64,000 nt of DNA from VAZQ01 sp035263865 (GCA_035263865.1 DATFQX010000509.1:7130-71129); one strand, 5' to 3'. Numbered from the stretch's first letter, positions 47,878 to 58,131 are shown. Made by a program: numbers and translations. Notes: generated by a model from the letters alone, not told the origin.

Positions 47878-48762
47878 TTACGCGCCGGTTATCTCGGCCA
47901 AGGTGTTGCCCAAACGCGCCGGGGAGGCCGCGACCTTGATGCCGGCAGCCTCCATGGCCGCAATTTTGCTTTCGGCGTCGCCCGAGCCACCGGAGATAAT
48001 GGCCCCGGCATGGCCCATGCGCCGGCCTGGCGGCGCGGTGCGACCGGCGATGAACCCCACCATGGGCTTTTTCCGGCCGCGTTTGGCTTCGTCGGCGATG
48101 AATTGAGCGGCGTCTTCCTCGGCCGAGCCACCAATCTCACCAATCATGACGATCACCTCGGTCGATTTGTCGGCCAAGAACATCGCCAGCACGTCGATGA
48201 ACTCGGTGCCCTTGACAGGGTCACCGCCGATTCCCACGGCGGTCGTCTGACCGAGCCCTTCGCCGGTCGTCTGATAGACCGCTTCATAGGTGAGCGTGCC
48301 CGAGCGCGACACAATGCCAACCTTGCCGGGCGCGAAGATGCTTCCTGGCATGATACCGATCTTGCATTCGCCCGCGGTCATTACGCCGGGGCAGTTCGGC
48401 CCGATCAGCCGGGACTTCCCCGCAGCGAGCGCACGCTTGACCTTCACCATATCGAGCACAGGAATGCCCTCGGTGATGCACACGATGAGAGGGATTTCTG
48501 CCGCGATCGATTCGCAAATCGCGTCCGCCGCCCCGGCCGGGGGAACGTAGATGACGCTCGCGTCGCAATCCGTTCGCTCCTTCGCTTCCGCCACCGTATC
48601 GAACACAGGCAGGCCGAGATGACTCGTGCCGCCTTTGCCTGGTGACGTGCCGCCGACCATCTTGGTGCCGTAGGCGATCGCCTGCTCGGAATGGAACGTG
48701 CCGTTCTTGCCCGTGAAGCCTTGGCAGATGACCTTTGTGTTCTTGTCGATCAGGACGGACAT
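47878..48762 (-). CDS. sucD: Succinyl-CoA synthetase alpha subunit
   Basis: 294 residues; carries the phospho-histidine intermediate. CoA-binding GFTGKNGTFHSEQAI near the start, VGIGGDPVKGT, and RRMGHAGAIISGGSG with the active-site His at 252. Follows sucC on the same strand, 97 bases apart. Confidence 0.98.
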   Translation of the reverse strand: MSVLIDKNTKVICQGFTGKNGTFHSEQAIAYGTKMVGGTSPGKGGTSHLGLPVFDTVAEAKERTDCDASVIYVPPAGAADAICESIAAEIPLIVCITEGIPVLDMVKVKRALAAGKSRLIGPNCPGVMTAGECKIGIMPGSIFAPGKVGIVSRSGTLTYEAVYQTTGEGLGQTTAVGIGGDPVKGTEFIDVLAMFLADKSTEVIVMIGEIGGSAEEDAAQFIADEAKRGRKKPMVGFIAGRTAPPGRRMGHAGAIISGGSGDAESKIAAMEAAGIKVAASPARLGNTLAEITGA

Positions 48763-48859
48763 GGACTCTTGTCTCAGCGGTGCGGTTCAGCAGCTGCGTG
48801 TGCACTTGAAGAGGAACTGAAACGAGAAGGAGAAACGACACCTCGATCGACCGTCATCG

Positions 48860-50023
48860 TCAACCTCCGACTGCCTTGACGATCTTCTGGGCGGCGTCGT
48901 CAAGATCGTCGGCAGAGGTGACGTTGAGGTTGGATTTCGCGATGATTGTTTTGCCAAGCTCCACGTTCGTTCCTTCGAGCCGCACGACGAGTGGCACCCG
49001 CAGGCCCACCTCCTTCACCGCCGCAACCACGCCTTCGGCGATGACATCGCATTTCATGATGCCCCCGAAAATGTTGACCAGAATGCCCTGAACCTTGGGA
49101 TCGGCTGTGATGATCTTGAAGGCGGCAGCAACTTTCTCTTTGCTCGCGCCGCCGCCCACGTCGAGAAAGTTCGCGGGCGCCTTGCCATAAAGCTTGATGA
49201 TGTCCATCGTTGCCATGGCGAGACCGGCACCGTTGACCATACAGCCAATCGTGCCGTCGAGCGCGATGTAATTGAGATCGTATTTCGAAGCTTCGGTTTC
49301 CTTTTCATCCTCCTCTGTGAGATCGCGCAGCGCCACGATCTCGGGATGGCGGTAAAGGGCGTTATCGTCGAAACTGATCTTGGCATCCAGGCAGACGAGT
49401 TCTTTCCCTTTGGTGACGACGAGTGGGTTGATCTCGAGCAGACTCATGTCTTTAGCAGTGAACGCGGCGTAGAGCTGTGCTGCGAGTCTTTCGGCCCGCT
49501 TGGCGAGATCATCCTGCAGTCCAAGCGCCTGCGCTACGCGCCGTCCGTGATGCGGCATGATTCCAGTCGCCGGATCGACGGTGAACGTTACGATCTGTTC
49601 GGGGCTGACGCGCGCGACCTCCTCGATGTCCATGCCGCCAGCGGTCGAGACCACGAACGCAATGCGCGAGCTCTCGCGGTCGACCAGTGCCGACAGATAG
49701 AACTCGCGCTCGATGGCTGAACCCTCCTCGATATAGAGGCGGTGAACCTGCTTGCCATGCGGACCGGTTTGGTGCGTGACGAGCACTGCCCCGAGCAGGC
49801 GCTTGGCCTCCTTGCGCACGTCCTCCTTCGATTTGACCACCTTGACCCCGCCGGCCTTGCCGCGCCCACCGGCGTGGATCTGTGCCTTGACCACGAGCAC
49901 CGGCGCGTCAAGATCGTGCGCGGCCTTGACCGCTTCTTCGACTGAAAAGGCGGCTTGCCCGCGCGGCACCGGGACGCCGAATTCGCGCAGCACCGCTTTG
50001 GCTTGGTATTCGTGAATGTTCAT
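48860..50023 (-). CDS. sucC: Succinyl-CoA synthetase beta subunit
   Basis: 387 residues; ATP-grasp subunit that forms succinyl-CoA. MNIHEYQAKAVLREFGVPVP, VKAQIHAGGRGKAGGVK and a C-terminal NIFGGIMKCDVIAEG loop are typical. Second of mdh-sucC-sucD; 79 bases after mdh. Confidence 0.98.
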   Translation of the reverse strand: MNIHEYQAKAVLREFGVPVPRGQAAFSVEEAVKAAHDLDAPVLVVKAQIHAGGRGKAGGVKVVKSKEDVRKEAKRLLGAVLVTHQTGPHGKQVHRLYIEEGSAIEREFYLSALVDRESSRIAFVVSTAGGMDIEEVARVSPEQIVTFTVDPATGIMPHHGRRVAQALGLQDDLAKRAERLAAQLYAAFTAKDMSLLEINPLVVTKGKELVCLDAKISFDDNALYRHPEIVALRDLTEEDEKETEASKYDLNYIALDGTIGCMVNGAGLAMATMDIIKLYGKAPANFLDVGGGASKEKVAAAFKIITADPKVQGILVNIFGGIMKCDVIAEGVVAAVKEVGLRVPLVVRLEGTNVELGKTIIAKSNLNVTSADDLDDAAQKIVKAVGG

Positions 50024-50102
50024 GCGGACCTGTTGCAGGCTCCGCAGACGACATTACCTCGCAAGCACGTCGTGCTGGGCTTCGCCAACGGCATGAGCAC
50101 CT

Positions 50103-51068
50103 TCACTTCGCTAGATTTGGCGCGATTTTCTTGCAAGCCTCGACCAGCGTTGCAACGGCCTCGGCCGATTGTTCGAACATGCCACGTTCGTCGCCGTTCA
50201 ATTGAATCTCGACGACGCGCTCGACGCCTTTCGTGCCGATCACCGCGGGCACGCCGACGTACAGATTTTTGATCCCATATTCGCCGTTGAGATAAGCCGC
50301 ACAGGGGAGCACGCGCTTCTTGTCTCTGAGGAAGCTCTCCGCCATGGCAGTGGCCGAGGCAGCCGGCGCGTAGTAGGCGGAGCCGCTCTTGAGCAGGTTG
50401 ACAATCTCGGCACCGCCGTCGCGCGTGCGTTTGACGATCTCGTCGAGCCTCGCTTGCGTGGTCCACTTCATCTTGACGAGATCGGGCAGCGGAATGCCGG
50501 CGACCGTGGAATAGCGAATCAGCGGCACCATGCTGTCACCATGACCGCCAAGTACAAACGCAGTCACATCCTCGACCGAGACGTTGAACTCATCAGCAAG
50601 AAAAAATCGAAAGCGGGCGCTATCGAGCACGCCGGCCATGCCGACCACCATATGCGTGGGCAAACCACAGGCTTTTTGCAGCGCCCACACCATGGCGTCG
50701 AGTGGATTCGTGATGCAGATCACGAAGGCACCGGGCGCATATTTCCTAATGCCGGCGCCCACCTGCTCCATCACCTTGAGGTTGATGCCAAGAAGATCGT
50801 CGCGACTCATCCCCGGCTTGCGCGGCACGCCGGCGGTGACGATACAGACGCTGGCGCCATCGATGGCGTCGTAGGAATTGGTGCCGGCGAAATGCGCATC
50901 GAAGCCCTCGACCGGCGAGGACTCTATGAGATCGAGGGCCTTCCCCTGAGGAATACCTTCGGCGACGTCAAACAACACAACGTCGCCGAGCTCTTTTAGG
51001 CCCATGAGGTGGGCGAGCGTGCCGCCGATCTGGCCGGCACCGATCAACGCGATCCTGGGACGTGCCAT
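50103..51068 (-). CDS. mdh: Malate dehydrogenase
   Basis: 321 residues; NAD-dependent oxidation of malate to oxaloacetate. NAD motif IGAGQIGGTLAHL, substrate Arg in VPRKPGMSRDDL and catalytic His in LGGHGDSMVPL. ATG 51068 is used; an upstream in-frame extension to 51146 is unlikely. This is the lactate dehydrogenase-like MDH type common in alphaproteobacteria. Confidence 0.97.
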   Translation of the reverse strand: MARPRIALIGAGQIGGTLAHLMGLKELGDVVLFDVAEGIPQGKALDLIESSPVEGFDAHFAGTNSYDAIDGASVCIVTAGVPRKPGMSRDDLLGINLKVMEQVGAGIRKYAPGAFVICITNPLDAMVWALQKACGLPTHMVVGMAGVLDSARFRFFLADEFNVSVEDVTAFVLGGHGDSMVPLIRYSTVAGIPLPDLVKMKWTTQARLDEIVKRTRDGGAEIVNLLKSGSAYYAPAASATAMAESFLRDKKRVLPCAAYLNGEYGIKNLYVGVPAVIGTKGVERVVEIQLNGDERGMFEQSAEAVATLVEACKKIAPNLAK

Positions 51069-51194
51069 GCGGGGGAGAAACCTCAGATCGGGGGCGGCGG
51101 AAGCCCGCCGAAATCGGTCATAGACCGTTTCCGGCCTGCCATTCAAGTCGCTCGCCGGCTACGCCAGCGTCAACGCGAATGAAGCGAAATCGCA

Positions 51195-52367
51195 TCATGT
51201 CTCCACCAGGCCTTCGATGGATCCCGAGGCGACTGCATGGCCGCGCCCGTGCGGCAAAGCAAGATAAGCCTGCGAGCGCATCTCGATCATCCGGGAGGCG
51301 GTACGCTTGAACTGGCTCGCCTCAAAACCTTCGTTCGCGCAATAAAGCGCGCCGGGTTCAGCTTCCGCCGAAGCAACGAGTTTCACCGCGTTGTCGTAGA
51401 ACGTGTCGATCAGGATGATGAAACGCTTGGCCTCGTTGCGCCGGTCGTAATCCATGGCCGCGACACGATCGAGCACAACCGTATGGTATTGACGCGCGAT
51501 CTTGAGATAGTCGGCGGCGGCGAATGCTTGCTGACACAGATCCGCAAACGAGAACCGCGCCACTCCCATGCTCGCGCACGGCACGCGGATAGTGTGCCCC
51601 TTCACCACCAGGTCCTGCGGTTCGCCCGGGTGCCCCGCGGTCAACCGCCGCCACGCTTCGTCGAGGGCGGCTTGCGCTGAGCGATTGGCAGGAACATACC
51701 AAACCGGCACGCCAGCAAGCTTTTCCAACCGGAAGTCGGTACGCGCATCGAGCGATCTGATTTCCAAATGCTCTTCGATGAGCTCAATGGACGGCAAGAA
51801 AAGCGCACGGTTGAGGCCGTCCTTGTAGAGCTCGCTCGGCGGCACGTTCGAAGTTGCGACCACGATCACGCCGAGCGCGAACAGCTGTTTGAACAGTCGA
51901 CCAAGAATCATCGCATCGGCAATATCGGTGACGTGGAATTCATCGAAGCAAAGAAGCCGCGTCTCCTGCGCGATGGCCGCAGCGACGAGCCCGATCGGAT
52001 CCTCCGCGCTGATTTCACCGAGCTTGGCCTTCTGCCGCAGCGCGTGGACGCGCTCGTGCACCTCGCCCATGAATTCGTGGAAATGGACGCGCCGCTTGCG
52101 CACCACTCGTGATGCTGCGAAGAACATGTCCATCAGCATGGTCTTGCCGCGACCAACATCGCCGAAGATGTAAAGGCCCTTGATCGGCTCAGCCTCGCGC
52201 GATCCAAACAGCCAGCCCAGCGAGGACGACTTGCGCGCGAGCCGCCGCTCGGCAAGCTCGTTTTCGAGCTGCGCGAGGCGATCAACGATCGCCTGCTGGG
52301 CATCGTCGCGTTCGATCTTTCCAGCGGCTACTTGCGCCGCATACTGCGCCGAGACGGAAGCGGACAT
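51195..52367 (-). CDS. zapE: Cell division ATPase ZapE (AFG1 family)
   Basis: 390 residues; P-loop AAA-type ATPase with GDVGRGKTMLMDMFF near residue 70, FHEFMGEVHERV, LLCFDEFHVTDIADAMILGRL and a later TSNVPPSELY. In E. coli it destabilises FtsZ rings at the end of constriction. Lies directly upstream of mdh, as commonly seen in Rhizobiales. Confidence 0.93.
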   Translation of the reverse strand: MSASVSAQYAAQVAAGKIERDDAQQAIVDRLAQLENELAERRLARKSSSLGWLFGSREAEPIKGLYIFGDVGRGKTMLMDMFFAASRVVRKRRVHFHEFMGEVHERVHALRQKAKLGEISAEDPIGLVAAAIAQETRLLCFDEFHVTDIADAMILGRLFKQLFALGVIVVATSNVPPSELYKDGLNRALFLPSIELIEEHLEIRSLDARTDFRLEKLAGVPVWYVPANRSAQAALDEAWRRLTAGHPGEPQDLVVKGHTIRVPCASMGVARFSFADLCQQAFAAADYLKIARQYHTVVLDRVAAMDYDRRNEAKRFIILIDTFYDNAVKLVASAEAEPGALYCANEGFEASQFKRTASRMIEMRSQAYLALPHGRGHAVASGSIEGLVET

Positions 52368-52818
52368 GAGGTTAATGCTGCGTTGAGGGGCTGCGACGAA
52401 TAGCGAGCTTGCAGCACCAGCCGCAAGCCGCTTCGCGAGGCCGCATCATTGCGCGGTGGTGGTTGCGCGAGGCTCCCAGCACAAGGGCCTCGGCCTCAAA
52501 GCTTCTCCAAAAAATGGCTCGTGAACCGCGTGGCGTCTGCGCCGACCGCGGCGAAAGGCAGAGCCGATGAGCAGACTTGCCGGTCCTAAGGGCCTTCCGG
52601 CCGCCAGACTTACAGGAGCAGGGATCGCCCGCATGCTGCATCGCGGTACCGAGCCACCGGGCAACGACCGCAGCTCGAAGTTCCGCATGCCTGGCATGCT
52701 GATTTAAGCGGCAAAATCAGTAACTTGATCGTGATCCCCGCACCCACTCGATCCTTGTTCCGTCCATAGTGCATTGCAATATTCCAAGTTGATTCGCAAT
52801 CACCCAAGGAAATGGCTG
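52368..52818. other. Intergenic gap between divergent genes
   Basis: About 450 bases between zapE and the acetyltransferase gene. Open frames here lack any recognisable protein and have no good ribosome sites. A small inverted repeat, GCATGCctgGCATGC, is at 52686-52700. Promoters for both neighbours are expected but not placed. Confidence 0.35.
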
Positions 52819-53394
52819 ATGCACGATCCGCTACCCCGTGGCGGCCTGATCCGCAAGCTGTGGATCGGGGAGGCTGGCCTCTACCGCGACCACCTATCGC
52901 GGCTTGATCCCGCCAGCCGCCGCAATCGCTTTGCCGGCGCGGTTTCGGACCAATTCGTGCGCGACTATGCCGAGCTTTCATTCGGAATTGACGCGCTGAT
53001 TCATGGTTTCTTCGTCGACGGCACTTTGCGTGGTGCTGCGGAACTGCGGCCAATCGGAGGACCCCTGACGCGAGAGGCCGAGGCGGCATTCTCGATCGAG
53101 AAGCCGTGGCAGAGCCACGGCGTGGGGTCCGCGCTGCTCGAGCGCACGCTGCTGGCGGCGCGCAATCGTGGCCTCAAATTTCTGCAGATGGCCTGTCTCG
53201 CCGACAACAAGCGCATGCAGCAGCTCGCCCGCAAGTATGACGCCGAGCTCAGCTTCGATTTTTTCAGCGTCGTTGGCGAGGTTGCAGCGCCGCGCCCGAC
53301 CCCGCTCTCTATGATGCGTGAGATCCTCGCCGACGGTCACGGCTTTGCGACCGCCATCTTCGACGTGCACTCAAGACTGCTCAAACCGGTGTGA
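52819..53394 (+). CDS. GNAT-family acetyltransferase
   Basis: 191 residues. The acetyl-CoA motif appears as KPWQSHGVGSALLERTLLAA, followed by GLKFLQMACLADNKRMQQLARKY, the usual beta4-alpha3-beta5 region. ATG 52819 has AAGGAA upstream; TTG 52774 would add 15 residues. The substrate is not predictable. Related Rhizobiales proteins are annotated only as GNAT acyltransferases. Confidence 0.85.
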   Translation: MHDPLPRGGLIRKLWIGEAGLYRDHLSRLDPASRRNRFAGAVSDQFVRDYAELSFGIDALIHGFFVDGTLRGAAELRPIGGPLTREAEAAFSIEKPWQSHGVGSALLERTLLAARNRGLKFLQMACLADNKRMQQLARKYDAELSFDFFSVVGEVAAPRPTPLSMMREILADGHGFATAIFDVHSRLLKPV

Positions 53395-53422
53395 TTCGCA
53401 ACCCGCCCGCAAAGACGGCGCG

Positions 53423-53959
53423 TCAGGCCGCCAACGGATAGGCGGCTTCAACTACGTACGGGCCGCCGCCGACCGAGGCACGCGACGAGAACAACACAAA
53501 CCTCGAGACTTTGAACGGCGAGGAGCGAAACGGTGCACGCAGCGCCAGATAGTCCGCAACCTGCCGGCTCGAGGATTCGCGCAGGCGCGCGAGCGACACA
53601 TGTGGCGTATATTTGCGGCCCTCGGGCTCAAGCCCCACGCGCTGCATCAGCCGCTCGTGCTCGGCCTGCAGTTCCATCAGGGCCTGCGCCGGGCCAAGCG
53701 TTGCGACGATCTGGCGCGGCTTGCGCCCGCCGAACGATTTAAGATCGTCGATGCGCAATTCGAATGACTCGCGGCGCACGCGCCCCAGCATGGATGCGAT
53801 CTCGTGCGCAATGACGTCATCGACGTCGCCGATGAAACGCAAGGTTACGTGATAATTTTCAGGATCGAGCCAGCGTGCGCCCGGCAACCCGCCACGCAGC
53901 ATGGACAACGACTGGCTCACCTCGGCGGGAATTTCGAGACCTGTGAAGAGACGCGGCAT
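53423..53959 (-). CDS. thpR: RNA 2',3'-cyclic phosphodiesterase
   Basis: 178 residues; opens 2',3'-cyclic phosphates on RNA ends. Two active-site motifs, NYHVTLRFIGD and YTPHVSLARL, give the HxT/HxS pair of the 2H superfamily. ATG 53959 (MPRLFTGLEIP) fits the family; a TTG 15 bases earlier is in frame. Confidence 0.93.
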   Translation of the reverse strand: MPRLFTGLEIPAEVSQSLSMLRGGLPGARWLDPENYHVTLRFIGDVDDVIAHEIASMLGRVRRESFELRIDDLKSFGGRKPRQIVATLGPAQALMELQAEHERLMQRVGLEPEGRKYTPHVSLARLRESSSRQVADYLALRAPFRSSPFKVSRFVLFSSRASVGGGPYVVEAAYPLAA

Positions 53960-54028
53960 GGGGGGAGGCTGCAATGCTGGCTGTGCATATATGACAAGTC
54001 GGAAAGATTCGCACGTCCCATGCGGTGC

Positions 54029-54757
54029 TCACATCGCCCCTCTGCTGCGGACTTGCCGGACCAGTTCTTCTACCTTGGGCAGAATGCGCGCAACGATCGC
54101 ATCGACGCCTGCGGCGCTCGGATGAAGTCCATCGCCCTGATTGAGCGAGCCCTCGCCAGCAACGCCGTCGAGGAAAAAGGGGTAGAGCAGGAGGTCGTAA
54201 CGCCGGGCCAGCTCGGGATAGATGGCATCGAAATCGCGCCTATAAGCACCATCGAAATTGGCCGCCGCCCGCATGCCGGCGAGCAGCACCGCGACGCGCC
54301 GTTGCGTGAGGCGACGCACGATCTCTTCGAGGGCGCGCCGCGTGACCTGAGGATCTGTGCCGCGTAGCATGTCATTGGCGCCGAGTTCGAGGATGACGGC
54401 GTCTGTTCCCTCCGGAACCGACCAGTCCAGGCGGGCAAGCCCCCCAGAGGCCGTATCGCCGGACACGCCCGCATTGGTGACCTCGGCGGCGAGGCCTTTG
54501 GCCTTGAGGGCGCCTTCAAGCTTCGCAGGGAAAGCTCCATCAGCCGGCAGACCAAAGCCCGCGGTGAGGGAATCGCCCAGGACCACGATCCGCACCGGCC
54601 GATCAGCGGCTGCGACCGCTGGCGCGCGCAGAGGCACTGCGAACGCGAGCGCTGCCGCCAGCAGCGCAACCGCCTGGACCGGCGCTGCGTAACTCGCATA
54701 TGACCGAAGCAATGCCGGCGGGCCTACAATCGAAGGCAGCAACGAGCATCGCAACAT
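54029..54757 (-). CDS. GDSL-type esterase/lysophospholipase (TesA-like)
   Basis: 242 residues; an SGNH hydrolase secreted to the periplasm. GDSLTAGFGL contains the nucleophile Ser, GDTASGG supplies the oxyanion Gly and LGANDML the Asn; the Asp-His pair is in GDGLHPSAAG. A hydrophobic leader ends before ADRPVRIVVLG. It is divergent from the ABC pair 54756-58131, an association seen in many bacteria (tesA with ybbA-ybbP). Confidence 0.9.
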   Translation of the reverse strand: MLRCSLLPSIVGPPALLRSYASYAAPVQAVALLAAALAFAVPLRAPAVAAADRPVRIVVLGDSLTAGFGLPADGAFPAKLEGALKAKGLAAEVTNAGVSGDTASGGLARLDWSVPEGTDAVILELGANDMLRGTDPQVTRRALEEIVRRLTQRRVAVLLAGMRAAANFDGAYRRDFDAIYPELARRYDLLLYPFFLDGVAGEGSLNQGDGLHPSAAGVDAIVARILPKVEELVRQVRSRGAM

Positions 54758-55484
54758 GCAGGACACCTCCGGGTCAGAGCACGAACAGCCGGCGGTCGCG
54801 CTCAGCGGGATCAATCTTTCGCTCGGGCGGGGCGCGGCCCGTGTTCATATCCTCAAAGACCTAAATCTGCACGTACGGCGCGGCGAGGCCGTTGGCCTGG
54901 TCGGTCCTTCGGGATCGGGCAAGTCGACCTTGCTGATGGTCGCGGCCGGCTTGGAGCGCGCCGACACCGGCTCCGTCGTGATCGCGGGCAAAGCGCTCGG
55001 TCCGTTGGGCGAAGATGCGCTGGCACGTTTCCGTGGGCGCAATATCGGTATTGTTTTCCAGTCGTTTCATCTCATTCCCACAATGACGGCGCTGGAAAAC
55101 GTCGCCGTGCCGCTGGAACTTGCCGGCCTCGACGATGCCCACGAGCTTGCCGCACGCGAGCTTGCCGCGGTTGGGCTGAGCGAGCGGCGAGGGCACTATC
55201 CGGCCGAGCTTTCCGGCGGCGAGCAGCAGCGCGTCGCGCTTGCCCGCGCGCTTGCACCAAACCCAGCCATTCTTCTCGCCGACGAGCCGACCGGCAACCT
55301 CGACGAGACCACCGGGGCGGAGATCATCGATTTGCTTTTTGCCGGCCACGAGCAACGCGGAACCACGCTCTTGCTCGTCACTCACGATCCGGCGCTCGCT
55401 GTGCGCTGCGACCGCATCGTGCGACTGCGCTCAGGCCGCATCGAAACTGTCGGACATCGCGCGCCGGCGGAGGTGAAGTCGTGA
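54756..55484 (+). CDS. ABC transporter ATP-binding protein (LolD/YbbA-like)
   Basis: 242 residues; Walker A GPSGSGKS at 50-57, signature LSGGEQQRVALARAL and Walker B ILLADEPTGNLD. LolD/MacB-type ATPases drive mechanotransmission rather than substrate passage. It works with the next gene, a long FtsX-like permease. The start ATG lies inside the same CATG as the divergent esterase start. Confidence 0.92.
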   Translation: MQDTSGSEHEQPAVALSGINLSLGRGAARVHILKDLNLHVRRGEAVGLVGPSGSGKSTLLMVAAGLERADTGSVVIAGKALGPLGEDALARFRGRNIGIVFQSFHLIPTMTALENVAVPLELAGLDDAHELAARELAAVGLSERRGHYPAELSGGEQQRVALARALAPNPAILLADEPTGNLDETTGAEIIDLLFAGHEQRGTTLLLVTHDPALAVRCDRIVRLRSGRIETVGHRAPAEVKS

Positions 55485-55539
55485 CCCACAGCGGCCGCTT
55501 CTTCTTCATTACGGGAATGAATAGAGGGGTAGACCAACC

Positions 55540-58131
55540 GTGCAGCGAGAACCCCCAAGCGTGAGATCCCGCTCGTCATTTCCCCCACGGCACAGCCGTC
55601 TCCTGCCGCTGCGCTTTGCTGCGCGCGAATTGCGCGGCGGTTTGCGCGGATTCTACGTATTCATAGCCTGCATCGGCCTGGGGGTCATGGCGATCGCCGG
55701 CGTGAATTCACTCGCGGCCGGCCTAGCAGAGGGGCTCGCACGCGAAGGCAGCATCATCCTCGGCGGCGACCTCGCGTTCACCCTCAGCATGCGCTCAGCG
55801 AACACCGAGGAGCGCGCATTTCTCGAGCGCCGAGGGCAGGTATCGCTCGCCGCCACGATGCGAGCTATGGCGCGCGCGCAAGATGGGCGCACAACACTGG
55901 TCGAAGTGAAGGCGGTCGATGGCGTTTACCCGCTCTACGGCACCGTCGCGCTCGACCCGCAACAGCCGCTCGCGCAGACGCTGGCATATCGGAACGGAGC
56001 CTTCGGTGCCGCCGCCGACGCCGGTTTGCTCGCCCGGCTCGATCTTGGGCCGGATGCCCGCGTCACACTCGGCTCCGCAATCATCGAGATTCGGGCCATT
56101 CTGACATCCGAACCTGACAAGCTTTCCGGCGGCATTGGCTTTGGTCCGCGCTTGCTCGTGAGCGAACAAGCACTGCGAGCGAGTGGCCTGTTGCAGCCTG
56201 GAAGCGTCGTGCGCTGGCACTATCGCTTGCGCCTTCCCGACAATGACAGAACCGATACGGCGGTGCGCGCCGTGGCGGCCGCCGCGCGAACCGAGTTGCC
56301 CAAGGCTGGATGGGAATTGCGATCCCGCGCCAATGCCTCGCCCTCGCTCGAACAGAATGTCGAGCGCTTTACACAATACCTCGTGTTGGTCGGCTTGACC
56401 GCTCTGCTGGTCGGAGGCGTCGGCGTTGCGAACGCGGTCAAAAGCCACGTCAATGGCCGGCGCGAGACCATTGCCGTGCTCAAGGCGATGGGAGCTTCCG
56501 GCAGGCGCGTTTTCGCGATCTATCTCACCCAGGTGCTTGTGCTCGCCGGCCTTGGCGCGCTGCCGGGCCTCCTCATCGGCGCGGCTTTGCCATTTGTCAC
56601 GGCATGGACTCTCGGCGCGAGATTGCCGTTGCCGCTCGCACCCACGCTGCATGCGGGCGACCTCGCGCTCGCCCTTGTTTATGGTCTCCTCATCGCCGCC
56701 GCTTTCGCCATCTGGCCACTGGGGCGCGCGCATGACGTGCCGGTCTCGGCACTTTTCCGTGACGAGGTCGCAAGCGATCGTCGCTGGCCTCGCCGCCCCT
56801 ATGTCGTAGCAACGATTCTTCTTGGATGTACGCTCGCAATCCTCGCGATCGAGCTCGGTCATGATCGACGCATTAGCGCCATCTTCGTGGTTGCGGCAGC
56901 GGGCGCTTTCGTGCTGCTGCGTCTGGTGGCGGCGCTGATCACTCTGATCGCGCGTCACCTGCCACGACCACGCTCGCCGATCGTTCGACTCGCCATTGCC
57001 AACATCCACCGGCCAGGCGCGCTCACGGCGAGCATCGTCATTTCCTTTGGCTTGGGCCTTGCCGTCCTTGTCGCGGTGATTGCGATCGAGGGCAATTTGC
57101 AACGACAATTCCTGGCGGCGTTGCCGGAGAAGGCCCCATCGTTCTATTTCGTGGACATTCCTCCCGGCGCTGCCGAGACATTCGATGCCTTCATCCACAG
57201 CCGCGCGCCGCGGGCCGTGCTTGAGCGGGTGCCGATGCTGCGCGGTCGCATCGTGGCGGTTAACGGCGTGGGAGTTGAAAAGCTGAAGGCCTCTGCCGAT
57301 GCCAGCTGGGTGCTGCAGGGCGACCGCGGCATCACCTACGGAAACGAGCTCCCGGCGGGCTCGCGCCTCGTCCAAGGGCACTGGTGGCAGCCCAACTACC
57401 AGGGCCCGCCATTGGTCTCATTAGAGAACCGCATCGCCGACGGACTTGGCCTCAAAGTCGGCGACAACATCACAGTCAATGTTCTCGGTCGCAATCTCAC
57501 CGCAACGATCGCCAACCTGCGCGCGGTCGACTGGCAGAGTCTCGGCATCAACTTCGTCATGGTTTTCTCGCCCGCCAGCTTCCGGGATGCGCCTCACGGG
57601 CATATCGCCACTCTGGTCTATCCCAGTGGCAGCACAAACGACGAAGAGACCGCTCTGCTTAAAGCGCTGGCCGAGGCTTTCCCAGCGGTAGTCACCATAC
57701 GTGTGCGCGAGGCGCTCGATGCTGTCGGCCAGATCGTTTCGAATCTGGCGCTGGGCGTCAGAGGGGCAAGTGCGCTCACTTTATTGGCGGCCGTACTGGT
57801 GCTGGGTGGCGCGCTCGCGGCGGGCCACCACCAACGGGTCCGTGACGCGGTGATCCTCAAGACGATCGGCGCAACGCGACTGCGGCTTCTGTCTGCCTAC
57901 GCACTCGAATACCTGGTTCTAGGCGTGGGGACGGCCGTCTTCGGTGTAGCGGCCGGCTCGGCCGCCGCCGCCCTTATTATCGTCATGGCGATGAAGCTTT
58001 CGTTCATCTGGTTGCCCGGCCCGCTGATTGGCGCCGCCAGCGCCGCGGTTATCGTAATGGTCGCACTTGGTCTGATCGGCACGTTCACCGCTCTCGGCCA
58101 AAAACCAGCCCGCGTACTACGAAATCTGTAG
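55540..58131 (+). CDS. FtsX-like ABC permease (YbbP-like)
   Basis: 863 residues with the MacB/FtsX arrangement: membrane segment near residue 45, a large periplasmic domain, four-segment FtsX core around LVGLTALLVGGVGVANAVKS, and a second FtsX core at the C-terminus with DAVILKTIGATRLRL. It pairs with the preceding ATPase (55 bases apart). YbbP family function is thought to concern periplasmic or envelope lipoprotein and lipid handling; no substrate is shown here. GTG 55540 is the chosen start; GTG 55561 is also possible. Confidence 0.88.
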   Translation: MQREPPSVRSRSSFPPRHSRLLPLRFAARELRGGLRGFYVFIACIGLGVMAIAGVNSLAAGLAEGLAREGSIILGGDLAFTLSMRSANTEERAFLERRGQVSLAATMRAMARAQDGRTTLVEVKAVDGVYPLYGTVALDPQQPLAQTLAYRNGAFGAAADAGLLARLDLGPDARVTLGSAIIEIRAILTSEPDKLSGGIGFGPRLLVSEQALRASGLLQPGSVVRWHYRLRLPDNDRTDTAVRAVAAAARTELPKAGWELRSRANASPSLEQNVERFTQYLVLVGLTALLVGGVGVANAVKSHVNGRRETIAVLKAMGASGRRVFAIYLTQVLVLAGLGALPGLLIGAALPFVTAWTLGARLPLPLAPTLHAGDLALALVYGLLIAAAFAIWPLGRAHDVPVSALFRDEVASDRRWPRRPYVVATILLGCTLAILAIELGHDRRISAIFVVAAAGAFVLLRLVAALITLIARHLPRPRSPIVRLAIANIHRPGALTASIVISFGLGLAVLVAVIAIEGNLQRQFLAALPEKAPSFYFVDIPPGAAETFDAFIHSRAPRAVLERVPMLRGRIVAVNGVGVEKLKASADASWVLQGDRGITYGNELPAGSRLVQGHWWQPNYQGPPLVSLENRIADGLGLKVGDNITVNVLGRNLTATIANLRAVDWQSLGINFVMVFSPASFRDAPHGHIATLVYPSGSTNDEETALLKALAEAFPAVVTIRVREALDAVGQIVSNLALGVRGASALTLLAAVLVLGGALAAGHHQRVRDAVILKTIGATRLRLLSAYALEYLVLGVGTAVFGVAAGSAAAALIIVMAMKLSFIWLPGPLIGAASAAVIVMVALGLIGTFTALGQKPARVLRNL

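Noticed and set aside
47854..48645. 263-codon rightward frame opposite sucD
   Set aside because: Antisense to an intact sucD with its active-site histidine.
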